64,000 bases of DNA from a virus. The first letter of the stretch is position 1. Each line of letters opens with the position of its first letter. Below are positions 41,360 through 49,766 of this stretch, in pieces. The position numbers and the translations under genes are program-made. The notes under the pieces are model-generated. The model did not search any database, was not told where the DNA came from, and worked only from the letters and a program-made list of their open reading frames with translations. Where the stretch lies: the IMG/VR virus record IMGVR_UViG_3300033388_006651, positions 82,770-146,769 of that record; one strand, given 5' to 3'.

Positions 41360-44300
41360 ATGTCTACTCCTTTTGCAACCCGAGGGACCGGGGATCTCAT
41401 CATCAGAGACGGGGACACCGTCTCTGGTGACAGTGCTACGGGTGGCGCAGGCGGCAACGTCACCGTGGAGGGTGGCAACGCCACCGCAGCATCAGCCACC
41501 GATGGCGGCGATGTTATTTTGCAACCCGGTCTCGAGGACGGCGCTGGATCGATTGGTGAAGTTTCGGTCACGAACCGAACCGGCACCGAAGACGACCCGA
41601 TCATCGCGTTCAGTTCGGCTTCGGGAAATTCACATACGATCCGTTGGCGCGTCGGCACCATCGAGCCGAACTCCGACCTCGTGCCGGCTTCGGCCGGTGG
41701 CGATCTTTACGTTCGCAGCGATGGCACGATGTGGATCGCGACGACTTCGGGAACGGGAAACTGGTCCCAGGTCGGGAGCGGTGGAGGCACCACTCGGATT
41801 GCGCAGTCGGGTGTCATCACTGAGGCGCTTCAGTTTTTCGTTGATTTCAACAATCAGAGTTCTTGGACGCCCAACCAACTAACGACGTGGACCGATACCA
41901 TCGCGGCTGTAGCAGGCACAGCCTCAAATACTTCGATTGTAGACGGCCATCTGAATTTCAATGGCACCACCTCTTTAGTGAACTTTGGGGTTCTCCCGAC
42001 CGCTTTGGTGGACCTCTTCGCGGGAGGAGGAACTCTCGCTGCGTGGGTTCGTCCTGAATCTGCGGGTGAAAGTTCCATTGGGCGTATTTTTGACACCACC
42101 GATGGGAGTAACTCAGACGGGTACTATTTTCGCGTCAACAGTTTATCTGGCGGGATGATCGGGCTGCGTCTCGATATGGCCTTTAGCACGGGGTCTGTTC
42201 AGTGGGATACCACCAACCGAGATTTGACGATCGACGAGTGGAACCACGTGGTCGTGGTGTTCGACTCAGACGCGGCGAACACCACTCCTCCGGTGTTCTA
42301 TGTGAACGGTGTCCTGGTTACGTCTGGTGCGGCGACTACAGCGGGAACATTAGATACGGATTCCGGTCGTCAACTGATCCTCGGCAATCGTTCGACCGGA
42401 GTGGCGACTTTCGATGGGGACATCGAAATCGCCATGATGTACGACGGTATCAAATCGGCGGAAGAGGTTTCGGATATCTATAAGACTCAATCACCTCGAT
42501 TTTTCGGGGGGTGGGGGCCGGATCTTGTAATCAGTAACACTTCCGACGGGACCGATGTCGTTATGACCGACGGCGACACCTTCCGGGGCGTTGATGCCAC
42601 GTCAGGGTCAGCTTTCGATCTAGCTATTCGGGGCGGTACCACGACCGACACTGCTGTCAGTGTCGATGGCGGCGACCTTCTCCTCACGGGTGGCTCCACG
42701 GGCAGTACGAGTTTTGTTGGTAGCGCGAACGGTGGGCACGTCCGTATCACTGGTGGTGGAACCGCGGGTACAGGGTCGGCGTCGGGCGGTGGCGTTTTCA
42801 TCACGGGTGCGACGCCGACAAGTGGATCCGGAACCGGTGGTTCGGTCACGATCGCTTCCGGTGACGGGGCGACCGGTGGTGGAAACGCGAATGCCGGTGA
42901 TGTGTCCATCACCACGGGTGATGGAGCGAACGCCTCGGCCAGTGGCGGAAGTTTCTCAGTAATCTTGGGAGCGTCGGCGCCAGGCAGTGGTGCAGCCGGC
43001 AGCATCACCATGACGGCCGGCGCCAACCCGGGCACCACGCTGGGTACCCCGGGTGGTGATGTCACCATCACATCGGGTACTTCACTTGGCCGTACAGGAA
43101 GCGTCTTCATCCGGAGCGGGGACAACCTCGACACCGCTGTTCCCGGGTTAACCAACACAATCGGCAATATCACGATCGAGACGGGAACCGTCACTGGTGG
43201 TTCCGAGGATTTCACTGGTGGTTCGATTTCGATTACGTCGCAGGGAGACACCAGCGGCGGCGCCGATAGCGTAATCGGTGGCAGCGTTTCCATTTCTGCG
43301 GGCAACACAGGGTTCTCCAACCAAAACGGCGGTGACATCAGTCTCACGGCTGGCGACACCAACGGGTCCAACCAACGGTTCGGTGGCAACATCAGCCTGA
43401 CGGCTGGCAACCAACTTCTCGGGGGTGCTTCGTCTACTTCTGAAGGTGGCTCCATTGTGATGACGCCCGGTACGTCTGCGGCCGGCACCGCTGGGCGTGC
43501 CAAGATCGCCGGCACCGGCACCTTGGAGATGATCGAACGCACCACCGCGCTCGATTTCATCGCCGGGTCTGGATACTTCTGGGTTCGGGATGACGGACCC
43601 AACGTCCCGATGTTCACCGATGATGCGGGCATGGACTGGCAGCTTGCGGGTTCGGGAACAGGTCTTCAAAGCGCATACGAATCTGACAACAGCATTATCA
43701 CAGACGCGGGAAACGGAAATTTCGATGTCAGTGGCACGGAGGCCATTAGCCTCGACGCTTCTGCTGCCTCGAATTTCACGGTCGCAGGTGCGAACCTAGT
43801 TCTTGCCACTACGACATCAGGAACCATTGATATCGACGGCGCGTCAAACGTCACGATTGACAGTATATTTGGCGGCATCGCCCTCGCCTGTACCGGGGCC
43901 GGAAGTTTCACAACTTCAACTGGTGATTTGACCCTCAGCACCTCCAACGCAACGACGGCCGCGGATATCTTCGTTACAGCAGGCAACTCTTCAGGTGCCG
44001 CGACGGCAGGTGGTGCCCTTACGCTAGATGCGGGTGATGGCAACACGGCCGGAGCAGGCGGTGCCCTCACCGGAACGGCCGGAGCAGGTGGCACAACAGG
44101 TACAGGCGGTGCTGTCAGTTTTACAGGAGGCGACGGTGGCCTGGCTGGCGGTTCGATCAACCTCACATCGGGTGAGAGCACCGACGTAAACAACACGAGT
44201 GGTGACATTCGCCTTACCGCGGCGAAGGGGGTTGGTATTGCAGGAGCGATTCTCCTTACCACGGAAAGCGATGATCTCACCTCAGCCCCGGTGACGATCG

Positions 44301-44722
44301 ATACCCAAAGTGGTTTTGCAGACCAGGGTGAAAACAAACGGACGTTTGGACGTTCGGAAGCGATTGCGCTTTCAACGAGCAACCAAGCAGTCGTCGCTCT
44401 TGGAGCGATTAGTTCCAACGGCGATCAGATGCGCATTGAGGTCAAATTGACCGCGGTGGATACCCTCGTTCCTACGAACGTGATCTCGTATCGTTTTGAT
44501 GGGGATTTTTACCGCGACACCGGCACCGTCACCGCGATCACACCCCACACAGACACAAACGTGTTGGTTGGGGTGGCTGCGTTCACGGATAATCTCAGTT
44601 TCAGCATAGGCATCAGCGGAGGCACCCTCCAGTTGGAGTTGACTAACGACGACGGGTCCAACGCGTACACTCTCAAGATTTCGGCAACTTTCATCACCCA
44701 GCTCGGCGGTGCCTCCTCGTAG
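41360..44722 (+). CDS. Giant tail-fibre-like protein with LamG-type domain (1120 aa)
   Basis: A short Gly-rich head, the 'GDLYVRSDGTMWIATTSGTG' plus 'W' module, then a LamG/concanavalin-like lectin domain at residues about 155-370 (LQFFVDFNNQSSW, GTLAAWVRPES, DEWNHVVVVFDSD, FYVNGVLV, DGDIEIAMMYDGIKSAEEV). Dense Gly-Gly/Thr/Ser repeats follow from about 370 to 1000. A final beta domain ends AYTLKISATFITQLGGASS. The LamG fold often binds sugars, suggesting host-glycan recognition. The protein shares repeat style with the genes at 27340 and 32851. Confidence 0.85.
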   Translation: MSTPFATRGTGDLIIRDGDTVSGDSATGGAGGNVTVEGGNATAASATDGGDVILQPGLEDGAGSIGEVSVTNRTGTEDDPIIAFSSASGNSHTIRWRVGTIEPNSDLVPASAGGDLYVRSDGTMWIATTSGTGNWSQVGSGGGTTRIAQSGVITEALQFFVDFNNQSSWTPNQLTTWTDTIAAVAGTASNTSIVDGHLNFNGTTSLVNFGVLPTALVDLFAGGGTLAAWVRPESAGESSIGRIFDTTDGSNSDGYYFRVNSLSGGMIGLRLDMAFSTGSVQWDTTNRDLTIDEWNHVVVVFDSDAANTTPPVFYVNGVLVTSGAATTAGTLDTDSGRQLILGNRSTGVATFDGDIEIAMMYDGIKSAEEVSDIYKTQSPRFFGGWGPDLVISNTSDGTDVVMTDGDTFRGVDATSGSAFDLAIRGGTTTDTAVSVDGGDLLLTGGSTGSTSFVGSANGGHVRITGGGTAGTGSASGGGVFITGATPTSGSGTGGSVTIASGDGATGGGNANAGDVSITTGDGANASASGGSFSVILGASAPGSGAAGSITMTAGANPGTTLGTPGGDVTITSGTSLGRTGSVFIRSGDNLDTAVPGLTNTIGNITIETGTVTGGSEDFTGGSISITSQGDTSGGADSVIGGSVSISAGNTGFSNQNGGDISLTAGDTNGSNQRFGGNISLTAGNQLLGGASSTSEGGSIVMTPGTSAAGTAGRAKIAGTGTLEMIERTTALDFIAGSGYFWVRDDGPNVPMFTDDAGMDWQLAGSGTGLQSAYESDNSIITDAGNGNFDVSGTEAISLDASAASNFTVAGANLVLATTTSGTIDIDGASNVTIDSIFGGIALACTGAGSFTTSTGDLTLSTSNATTAADIFVTAGNSSGAATAGGALTLDAGDGNTAGAGGALTGTAGAGGTTGTGGAVSFTGGDGGLAGGSINLTSGESTDVNNTSGDIRLTAAKGVGIAGAILLTTESDDLTSAPVTIDTQSGFADQGENKRTFGRSEAIALSTSNQAVVALGAISSNGDQMRIEVKLTAVDTLVPTNVISYRFDGDFYRDTGTVTAITPHTDTNVLVGVAAFTDNLSFSIGISGGTLQLELTNDDGSNAYTLKISATFITQLGGASS

Positions 44723-44730
44723 GTGTAGCT

Positions 44731-45063
44731 ATGGTTGTCATCAAACAAAATGGAATTCCAGGGGGAGCTATAAAGTTCACGTCCGTTAAGATCGCGGCCT
44801 ACGACATTTTGGCTGACGAACACATCCAGTACGACCCGACTGCGGGGGGCTTCACTTTGAAGTTGCCCCCTACGGCGGCAACGAACACCCAGGTTGGTTT
44901 CAAAAACTGCTCCACAAGCACTAACAGCGTCACCATCGACGGGAACGGGCACAACGTCGAAAACCCTTCAACTCCGGGAGCGACGGTCGCATCTTTTGTG
45001 ACAACGACTGCGGGTCTATCAATCATTTGCCAGTTCAACGGAACCGAATGGTGGATCATTTAG
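44731..45063 (+). CDS. Small tail-tip/fibre module protein (110 aa)
   Basis: AYDILADEHIQYDPTAGGFT and CSTSTNSVTIDGNGHNVENP form a beta-helical turn repeat widespread at the C-terminus of phage tail proteins. It ends WWII just before the next gene. Probably a fibre-tip or adaptor subunit encoded separately from the shaft. Confidence 0.75.
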   Translation: MVVIKQNGIPGGAIKFTSVKIAAYDILADEHIQYDPTAGGFTLKLPPTAATNTQVGFKNCSTSTNSVTIDGNGHNVENPSTPGATVASFVTTTAGLSIICQFNGTEWWII

Positions 45064-45073
45064 GAGAAATGTT

Positions 45074-45460
45074 TTGACCTACATCCCCGCCACCCCTGTA
45101 TTTGCGTGCTGTCCTTTTGGAGCCAAAAGTGACGACACGGGAAAGTTTCTACTCGCCAATGGCAGAGCAACCGATGCGGATACTGCCTCCAAAGCGAAAA
45201 CCCAACAGCCGATCGGGCTCACCGGGACGCTGACTCATTTGGTCTACAAGACCAAAGAAGGCACAAGCAGCACCCAAATGAAGGTCCACGTCAATGGGAT
45301 TGTTGCGGCCACCGTAGTTCTCTCAAATATCGACGCAGACTTTGGCGGCGTCGAATCGATCAGCGTCTCCGTATCGGCGGGGGATTACGTGGAAATTGAA
45401 TACGACGCCAGTAATCAGCCGGGAGAATGCACAATGTATTTCATCACGGAGATAACATGA
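45074..45460 (+). CDS. Small beta-sandwich tail protein (128 aa)
   Basis: The start appears to be TTG 45074, with GGAGA upstream. The sequence is beta-rich (LTGTLTHLVYKTKEGTSSTQ, VESISVSVSAGDYVEIEYD), like phage fibre-tip or receptor-binding subunits. It ends in an ATGA overlap with the next gene. Confidence 0.65.
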   Translation: MTYIPATPVFACCPFGAKSDDTGKFLLANGRATDADTASKAKTQQPIGLTGTLTHLVYKTKEGTSSTQMKVHVNGIVAATVVLSNIDADFGGVESISVSVSAGDYVEIEYDASNQPGECTMYFITEIT

Positions 45461-46077
45461 TCGTTGCAATCTACCCTACAGGCGCGGGGCTCGTGCCTTA
45501 CACTGAATTTCGCGTTGCGGTCGATGTGGCTACGGCGCTCGCAGAGTTCGTTGCAGAGTACACACCACCGGCTACTGGATACGCCGGGCTGGATACCGGA
45601 TGGGCAGCAGTTCAGGATGCAGGATTTCACATGGTGTGGAACGTGGACCGTGATGCGGATCCCGATCCTGTTCTGCTCGCGGTCGCGGAAGTCCCCGATC
45701 TGATCTTCGTCGCTGCGATCTCTCTGTCCGAGGCCACCGTTTTGTCAACAGCATGGGAGACAATCGACGGCGTAGTGAGCCGGATCGGTGGTTTCGTTGA
45801 TGTTGCGAATGACGCGGTGGGAGGTATCAGCGGGTACGTGAAGGTCGATGGTGGGAGCTTCAAGATGAGGTTGTGCAAAGGTGAGCCGTCTGTCCCGATA
45901 TCTGCCGAGTATGTCCATGTGGACACAGGCGGAGTTTGGGAGTTTTTCCAGTTCAATTCTAACGCTGACCCAGATCTTGTGCGCCAGGTCTACACGGTCG
46001 AAGGCGCCCTGGTCGGAGTGGCTACGTCAGCTTCGGTTCGTTTCGGATCTTTGAGCATTTTGAAAAAAGATTGGTAA
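45457..46077 (+). CDS. Tail-associated protein of unknown function (206 aa)
   Basis: A soluble beta-rich protein (MVWNVDRDADPDPVLLAVAE, GGFVDVANDAVGGISGYVKV) with a later 'VHVDTGGVWEFFQFN' segment. The start overlaps the previous stop. The block 44731-47442 appears lower in GC than the giant fibres, so it may have a separate history. Confidence 0.65.
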   Translation: MIVAIYPTGAGLVPYTEFRVAVDVATALAEFVAEYTPPATGYAGLDTGWAAVQDAGFHMVWNVDRDADPDPVLLAVAEVPDLIFVAAISLSEATVLSTAWETIDGVVSRIGGFVDVANDAVGGISGYVKVDGGSFKMRLCKGEPSVPISAEYVHVDTGGVWEFFQFNSNADPDLVRQVYTVEGALVGVATSASVRFGSLSILKKDW

Positions 46078-46081
46078 CAAC

Positions 46082-46579
46082 TTGATCATCGCCGTACACA
46101 CACGCGCATATCAGGAGGCCAAAGCTAGCGAGGCCAAGAATCACTCTGCGTCGCTGGTCAATGTCTTTGCTAACACGCTGAACGCGAACACGACGCCCAC
46201 CGAGATCGGGTTCTGGGATTCGGAGTCACTGTCTCAGTGTCACCCAGAAAAGGGCTACTCCGCATCGGCCTCTGGCCTCGTTGTCCCAGAGTCTGGCGTC
46301 TACTCCGTAAGTGGTCTCATCTACTACGAGGCCACGGATGCGTTCGTCTGTATCGCAATCGAACCGGCATTGGACGGGGAGCCTATGGGCGCTCGTGTTG
46401 TCGGTCAGTTCATCCGAAACCGTAAAGGCCTCAACGAAGCAAGCTGCTCGTTCGGCGGATACAGAGTCGCAATAGAAGAGGGGTCGCGTGTGAGCGTAAA
46501 CCGGATGAGGTTAGCTAAGCCTGGGACAGTGAAAGCGCTAGCCGCTAAAAGTTACTTGAACGTAGCGAGGCTGAAGTGA
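46082..46579 (+). CDS. C1q/TNF-like beta-sandwich protein (165 aa)
   Basis: The core VVPESGVYSVSGLIYYEATD, followed by strands ending in SRVSVNRMRLAK, resembles C1q-like jelly rolls, in which 'P..G.Y.v...i.y' begins the main sheet. Such trimeric domains tip phage fibres. The start is TTG 46082 if translated as shown. It overlaps the next gene by four bases. Confidence 0.6.
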   Translation: MIIAVHTRAYQEAKASEAKNHSASLVNVFANTLNANTTPTEIGFWDSESLSQCHPEKGYSASASGLVVPESGVYSVSGLIYYEATDAFVCIAIEPALDGEPMGARVVGQFIRNRKGLNEASCSFGGYRVAIEEGSRVSVNRMRLAKPGTVKALAAKSYLNVARLK

Positions 46580-47442
46580 GCGTTTACATCATCCCCACAA
46601 AGGATGCGGAAGCGCTCAACAGCTATGTCGCGTCGGGCGGTCCAATGTTGTTCGCTTACGAGAGCGATCACGGATGGATTTTCGATAGCGGTTCGTTTCC
46701 GACAGACTTCGATTTCGACGCGGCGCTCGTTGCGTGCTCTCTAGGCTCCGACCTTGACGGCTATCTTGCCGACAAGCCTTTGCTGTCATCGAGGCATTGC
46801 AAGATCTACCGCTACCTACCCGATGGTGACCTGGACCTGCTCTCGCCGCCGATGTCGGTGAACTATCGCACCGGTCTCGACCGCAGGCTCGAACGCAAGA
46901 CGACGCGCCTGCTTGGAGATGTGGTTAGCGTGGAGTACTTCGACGCGGCGACGTTTGAAGCGAATGGGTCTAAGAGCTTCACTGATCGCGTAATCGTCGA
47001 GGAGTACAAGTGGATCCGAGACCCACCGGGAACGCTTAGGCGTGACATCATTATTCGCTGGGATCTTGAGGACGGGACCACGCACACCGAGACCAAGCCT
47101 ATGACTCGGATGTATTCGCCGGACGAGCGCATGCTAGCGGGCGAGTGTCGTCGCAAGTCGATCATCACTGACCTCAAGGTGTACGTGAGCGGCGTGCTAC
47201 TTGCGACACAAGGAGTCGATTCTACAGATAGCGCGCAGATCGAAGCTGTTCTAGATTTGGGGCGTGCCTTCTTGCGAGACTACGCAGTCGAAATCGCCAG
47301 CTACGAGATGGGTGCAGATCAGGCGCTGTTCGACGCCATCAAGAATGATACGCTCCACGCATGGCTAGACACTCCTGTCGGTCCTGGGAAGACAATGCGG
47401 GCTGAGGTGCTTGCTGCGATCAACATTTGGAGGATCGTGTAA
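46576..47442 (+). CDS. Protein of unknown function in tail block (288 aa)
   Basis: The start is GTG 46576, overlapping the previous TGA. It is mixed alpha/beta (GGPMLFAYESDHGWIFDSGS, IVEEYKWIRDPPGTLRRDII) with a helical C-terminus (FDAIKNDTLHAWLDTPVGPG). No domain is recognised. It may be a baseplate or fibre-attachment factor. Confidence 0.65.
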   Translation: MSVYIIPTKDAEALNSYVASGGPMLFAYESDHGWIFDSGSFPTDFDFDAALVACSLGSDLDGYLADKPLLSSRHCKIYRYLPDGDLDLLSPPMSVNYRTGLDRRLERKTTRLLGDVVSVEYFDAATFEANGSKSFTDRVIVEEYKWIRDPPGTLRRDIIIRWDLEDGTTHTETKPMTRMYSPDERMLAGECRRKSIITDLKVYVSGVLLATQGVDSTDSAQIEAVLDLGRAFLRDYAVEIASYEMGADQALFDAIKNDTLHAWLDTPVGPGKTMRAEVLAAINIWRIV

Positions 47443-47564
47443 TGCTCCGCACAACCCTGCTAGCTACTCTCACCGCGCTCAGCGTCGCGTGCGACGCCGG
47501 AACTATTGGAGCGGGTGGGGGGATGATGTCTGAGCCCAGAGACGGAGGACCATGCGACGGTTAA
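47442..47564 (+). CDS. Very small lipoprotein (40 aa)
   Basis: MLRTTLLATLTALSVACDAG shows a signal peptide with lipobox SVAC followed by a short Gly-rich mature part. It starts with a TAATG overlap and its end overlaps the next gene by 13 bases. The size and pairing with a membrane-anchored neighbour recall o-spanins such as Rz1, but the mature part is only about 24 residues. Confidence 0.6.
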   Translation: MLRTTLLATLTALSVACDAGTIGAGGGMMSEPRDGGPCDG

Positions 47565-47776
47565 TCTTTTACGTCCTGCTGGTCATCCTCGCTCGTGCTG
47601 GTCTCCTGTGGGCCCGAGGGGGGGGGGAAATGAGCCGACGCGCTTCAGACCCAAGAGACCGACCTTCAAGCCTACGTGGCCTGATCGACCCTGGGAATAG
47701 AGCACCGAGAAGCCCGGTAGTTGAGCGTGTCCCGGGCTCGAGGAGTCCTTCTCAGGAGCCGTCAGATGCGCCTTGA
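47552..47776 (+). CDS. Membrane-anchored Arg/Pro-rich protein (74 aa)
   Basis: An N-terminal hydrophobic helix (LIFYVLLVILARAGLLW) is followed by a basic, Pro/Ser/Arg-rich tail. GGAGG precedes the ATG, within the lipoprotein gene. Together they could be an unusual spanin-type pair or two minor surface proteins. Confidence 0.58.
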   Translation: MRRLIFYVLLVILARAGLLWARGGGEMSRRASDPRDRPSSLRGLIDPGNRAPRSPVVERVPGSRSPSQEPSDAP

Positions 47777-47794
47777 GCAACGATAATGTTGCTC
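47775..47794 (+). terminator. Hairpin, possible terminator
   Basis: GAGCAAC (47775-47781) pairs with GTTGCTC (47788-47794) around six bases, followed by GCCCTTTC. The T tract is short. It ends the tail block. Confidence 0.45.
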
Positions 47795-47998
47795 GCCCTT
47801 TCGGGGGCCGTGATCCGCGGAACGCCTCAGTGGCGCTCCTATGGCGTTGGGCTGGGGATCAGCGTATGATGGGGAGTCGTTGTCGCTAAAACACATCAGA
47901 CGGCTCTCTAGACGGTCACAACGGCCAAAGCCCCCAAGATCCCAGGCGGGATTATTTGCGGGGAGTACAAAACACAGAGCCCGCACGGAAGGGCCCAC
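47795..47998. other. Leader region upstream of the helix-turn-helix repeat gene
   Basis: Two hundred bases without a convincing gene. They contain a class II-like GCTCCTATGGCG at 47835-47846. A 60-residue frame starting inside it (47841) has no sensible composition. Confidence 0.42.
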
Positions 47999-49756
47999 AT
48001 GCTCAACATGGCTGAAAAACTGAGTGAGGCTGGGCTCGTCCCACCCCGTCCTGCAAAGACCACGTTCCCAGATGGCCGCATGGCCACCAAGGAAGCGTGG
48101 AACTACTGCGTTGAAATTTGTAAAAAGAGGAAGGCCGGCGCCCCGACGCTCCAGACCTTCAAGTGGCATCTCAAGCACGGCAATTTGATTGAAGCCGGCC
48201 GGGTGCCCAACCCTTTTGGAGGAGCGGGCCCCGCCAAGGTCTACGCGATCACCTGTGAGGCTGTTGTCGCGTTCGTTGATGAATTGGAAAAGCGGCCAGG
48301 TGAGCTGGAGGCGGGGGACAAACCCTCCAAAAAAGGGACGAAGCGTCGAAGGGCCAAGGGGGCCGCGCCGCCCACACCAGCAGCCACGCCGAAAAGAAAA
48401 ACTGCCGTAGACCAAAACCGAGAATTGAAAACCAAAGACGCCTTCGCTTACCTTCATCGAAACATTCCAGTTCGCAGTGACCTCAACACCACGACGTTCG
48501 GATTCTATCTCGCCTACGACGTAATTTCGTCACGGCTCGAGAAGACCGAACGGTTCGTCAAAGTCGGGGATCTCGATGCGTTCCTTGAGCTCGCACCCGA
48601 CGGCGTCTACGCCAACCACATTAACTACCTCGTGGCACCGTCTCGGGGCCCCAGCGACCTATCCTTGAAAGATGCCTACGACTATTACCGGGAGATCGAT
48701 CCGGTACCCATCTCGATCACCAGTTTCCGATCCGTTGTCGCTGCCGGCATCATCTCGGCCATACGCACAGCGAACAACCCCAAGGCGATGGTGGTGGGGT
48801 TCCGGCGACAGGACATCAACGGGTTTCTAGCCACGCGGCAAAGACTCCAGGAGATGGCTGAGGCCACGCGTAAAGAACAAAAGGAAAAGGAACAAAGGAC
48901 CACGCTCGTCGCCGCGGTGATGACAGAGGCGCTGGCCAAGGCGAACCTGGGACCGCCGCCGCCAGTACCTACCGTGGTGGATACGCGCGAGGCGCCGGAG
49001 CCCAAGAAGACCGTCAAGGCCAAGACCCCCAAGGTCGTGGTCAAGGCCAAGCCGAAGACGAAAGCCAAGCCCAAGGTGGTGGCCAAGACCAAGGCTGTGG
49101 TCAAGGCTGTGGTCAAAGCTGCGGTTGAGGCCAAGCCCAAGTCCAAGACCCAGAAGTCGTGGCCGATCGAGAAGGCGTACTACAAGTTCGGGCACCTGAT
49201 CCCCCCGGGGATTTCGATGCTCCAGTTCAAACAGCTCGTCAACACGGGGATCATTCGGTCCATCACTCGCGCAAGTGTGGTGCACATTCGGTTTGCGGCT
49301 GTGGAGGCGTACTTCGAGGGTCTCGTCGAGAAGGACCCCGAGACGGTTCTCCTGATGGGACCGGCCTACAGCTACTACTGCTCTCAGTGCGAGGACCCGG
49401 TGCAGAAGGCCCGGTTTTCTCGGTGGCTCACCGGTGGCGACATCGAAGGTGCTGTGCACGACGAAGAGGACGACCTGTGGGCGATTACCGTGGGTCTCCT
49501 CGATGAATTCCTGGAGAAATATCCGACAGGCCGCATGCGTCCCTCGAAACCGAAAAAGAAGGCTAAGAAAGAGGGGCTGTCGAAGGCCGCAGCCCCATTG
49601 CCCGAGGTTCCCGAAGACAAGGCTGGAGAGGCCGCACCCGCGAGTTCTCTGGGCACCGTGTCGGTGTCTCTGGGGGACTACCCATCCGGGGCCGACATGA
49701 AGATAGCCATCGAGCTATTGAAGAGCCAAGGATTCGACGTTCAAGTCAAACCGTAG
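47999..49756 (+). CDS. Protein with about four to five helix-turn-helix-like modules and Lys-rich linkers (585 aa)
   Basis: A module of about 60-80 residues recurs. It has an amphipathic helix with a Tyr pair (DAFAYLHRNIP, DAYDYYREIDP, KAYYKFGHLIP, PAYSYYCSQCE), a short turn, an 'F...V..G.I' helix (TSFRSVVAAGIISAIR, LQFKQLVNTGIIRSIT) and an exit helix with 'FL/YFE'. This is the shape of excisionase/MerR-like winged helix-turn-helix domains. Between modules are basic linkers such as KAKPKTKAKPKVVAKTKA. It is likely a multivalent DNA-binding protein. The start might be ATG 48008. The C-terminus ends VEV-like (SQGFDVQVKP). Confidence 0.66.
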   Translation: MLNMAEKLSEAGLVPPRPAKTTFPDGRMATKEAWNYCVEICKKRKAGAPTLQTFKWHLKHGNLIEAGRVPNPFGGAGPAKVYAITCEAVVAFVDELEKRPGELEAGDKPSKKGTKRRRAKGAAPPTPAATPKRKTAVDQNRELKTKDAFAYLHRNIPVRSDLNTTTFGFYLAYDVISSRLEKTERFVKVGDLDAFLELAPDGVYANHINYLVAPSRGPSDLSLKDAYDYYREIDPVPISITSFRSVVAAGIISAIRTANNPKAMVVGFRRQDINGFLATRQRLQEMAEATRKEQKEKEQRTTLVAAVMTEALAKANLGPPPPVPTVVDTREAPEPKKTVKAKTPKVVVKAKPKTKAKPKVVAKTKAVVKAVVKAAVEAKPKSKTQKSWPIEKAYYKFGHLIPPGISMLQFKQLVNTGIIRSITRASVVHIRFAAVEAYFEGLVEKDPETVLLMGPAYSYYCSQCEDPVQKARFSRWLTGGDIEGAVHDEEDDLWAITVGLLDEFLEKYPTGRMRPSKPKKKAKKEGLSKAAAPLPEVPEDKAGEAAPASSLGTVSVSLGDYPSGADMKIAIELLKSQGFDVQVKP

Positions 49757-49766
49757 GACGACCAAG

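Noticed and set aside
41064-41882. Open frame behind a class II-like motif, overlapping the third fibre gene
   Set aside because: It overlaps the fibre gene by more than 500 bases in another frame and has no sensible composition.
47841-48023. 60-codon frame upstream of the helix-turn-helix repeat gene
   Set aside because: Starts inside a class II-like motif, overlaps the next gene, and lacks plausible protein composition.
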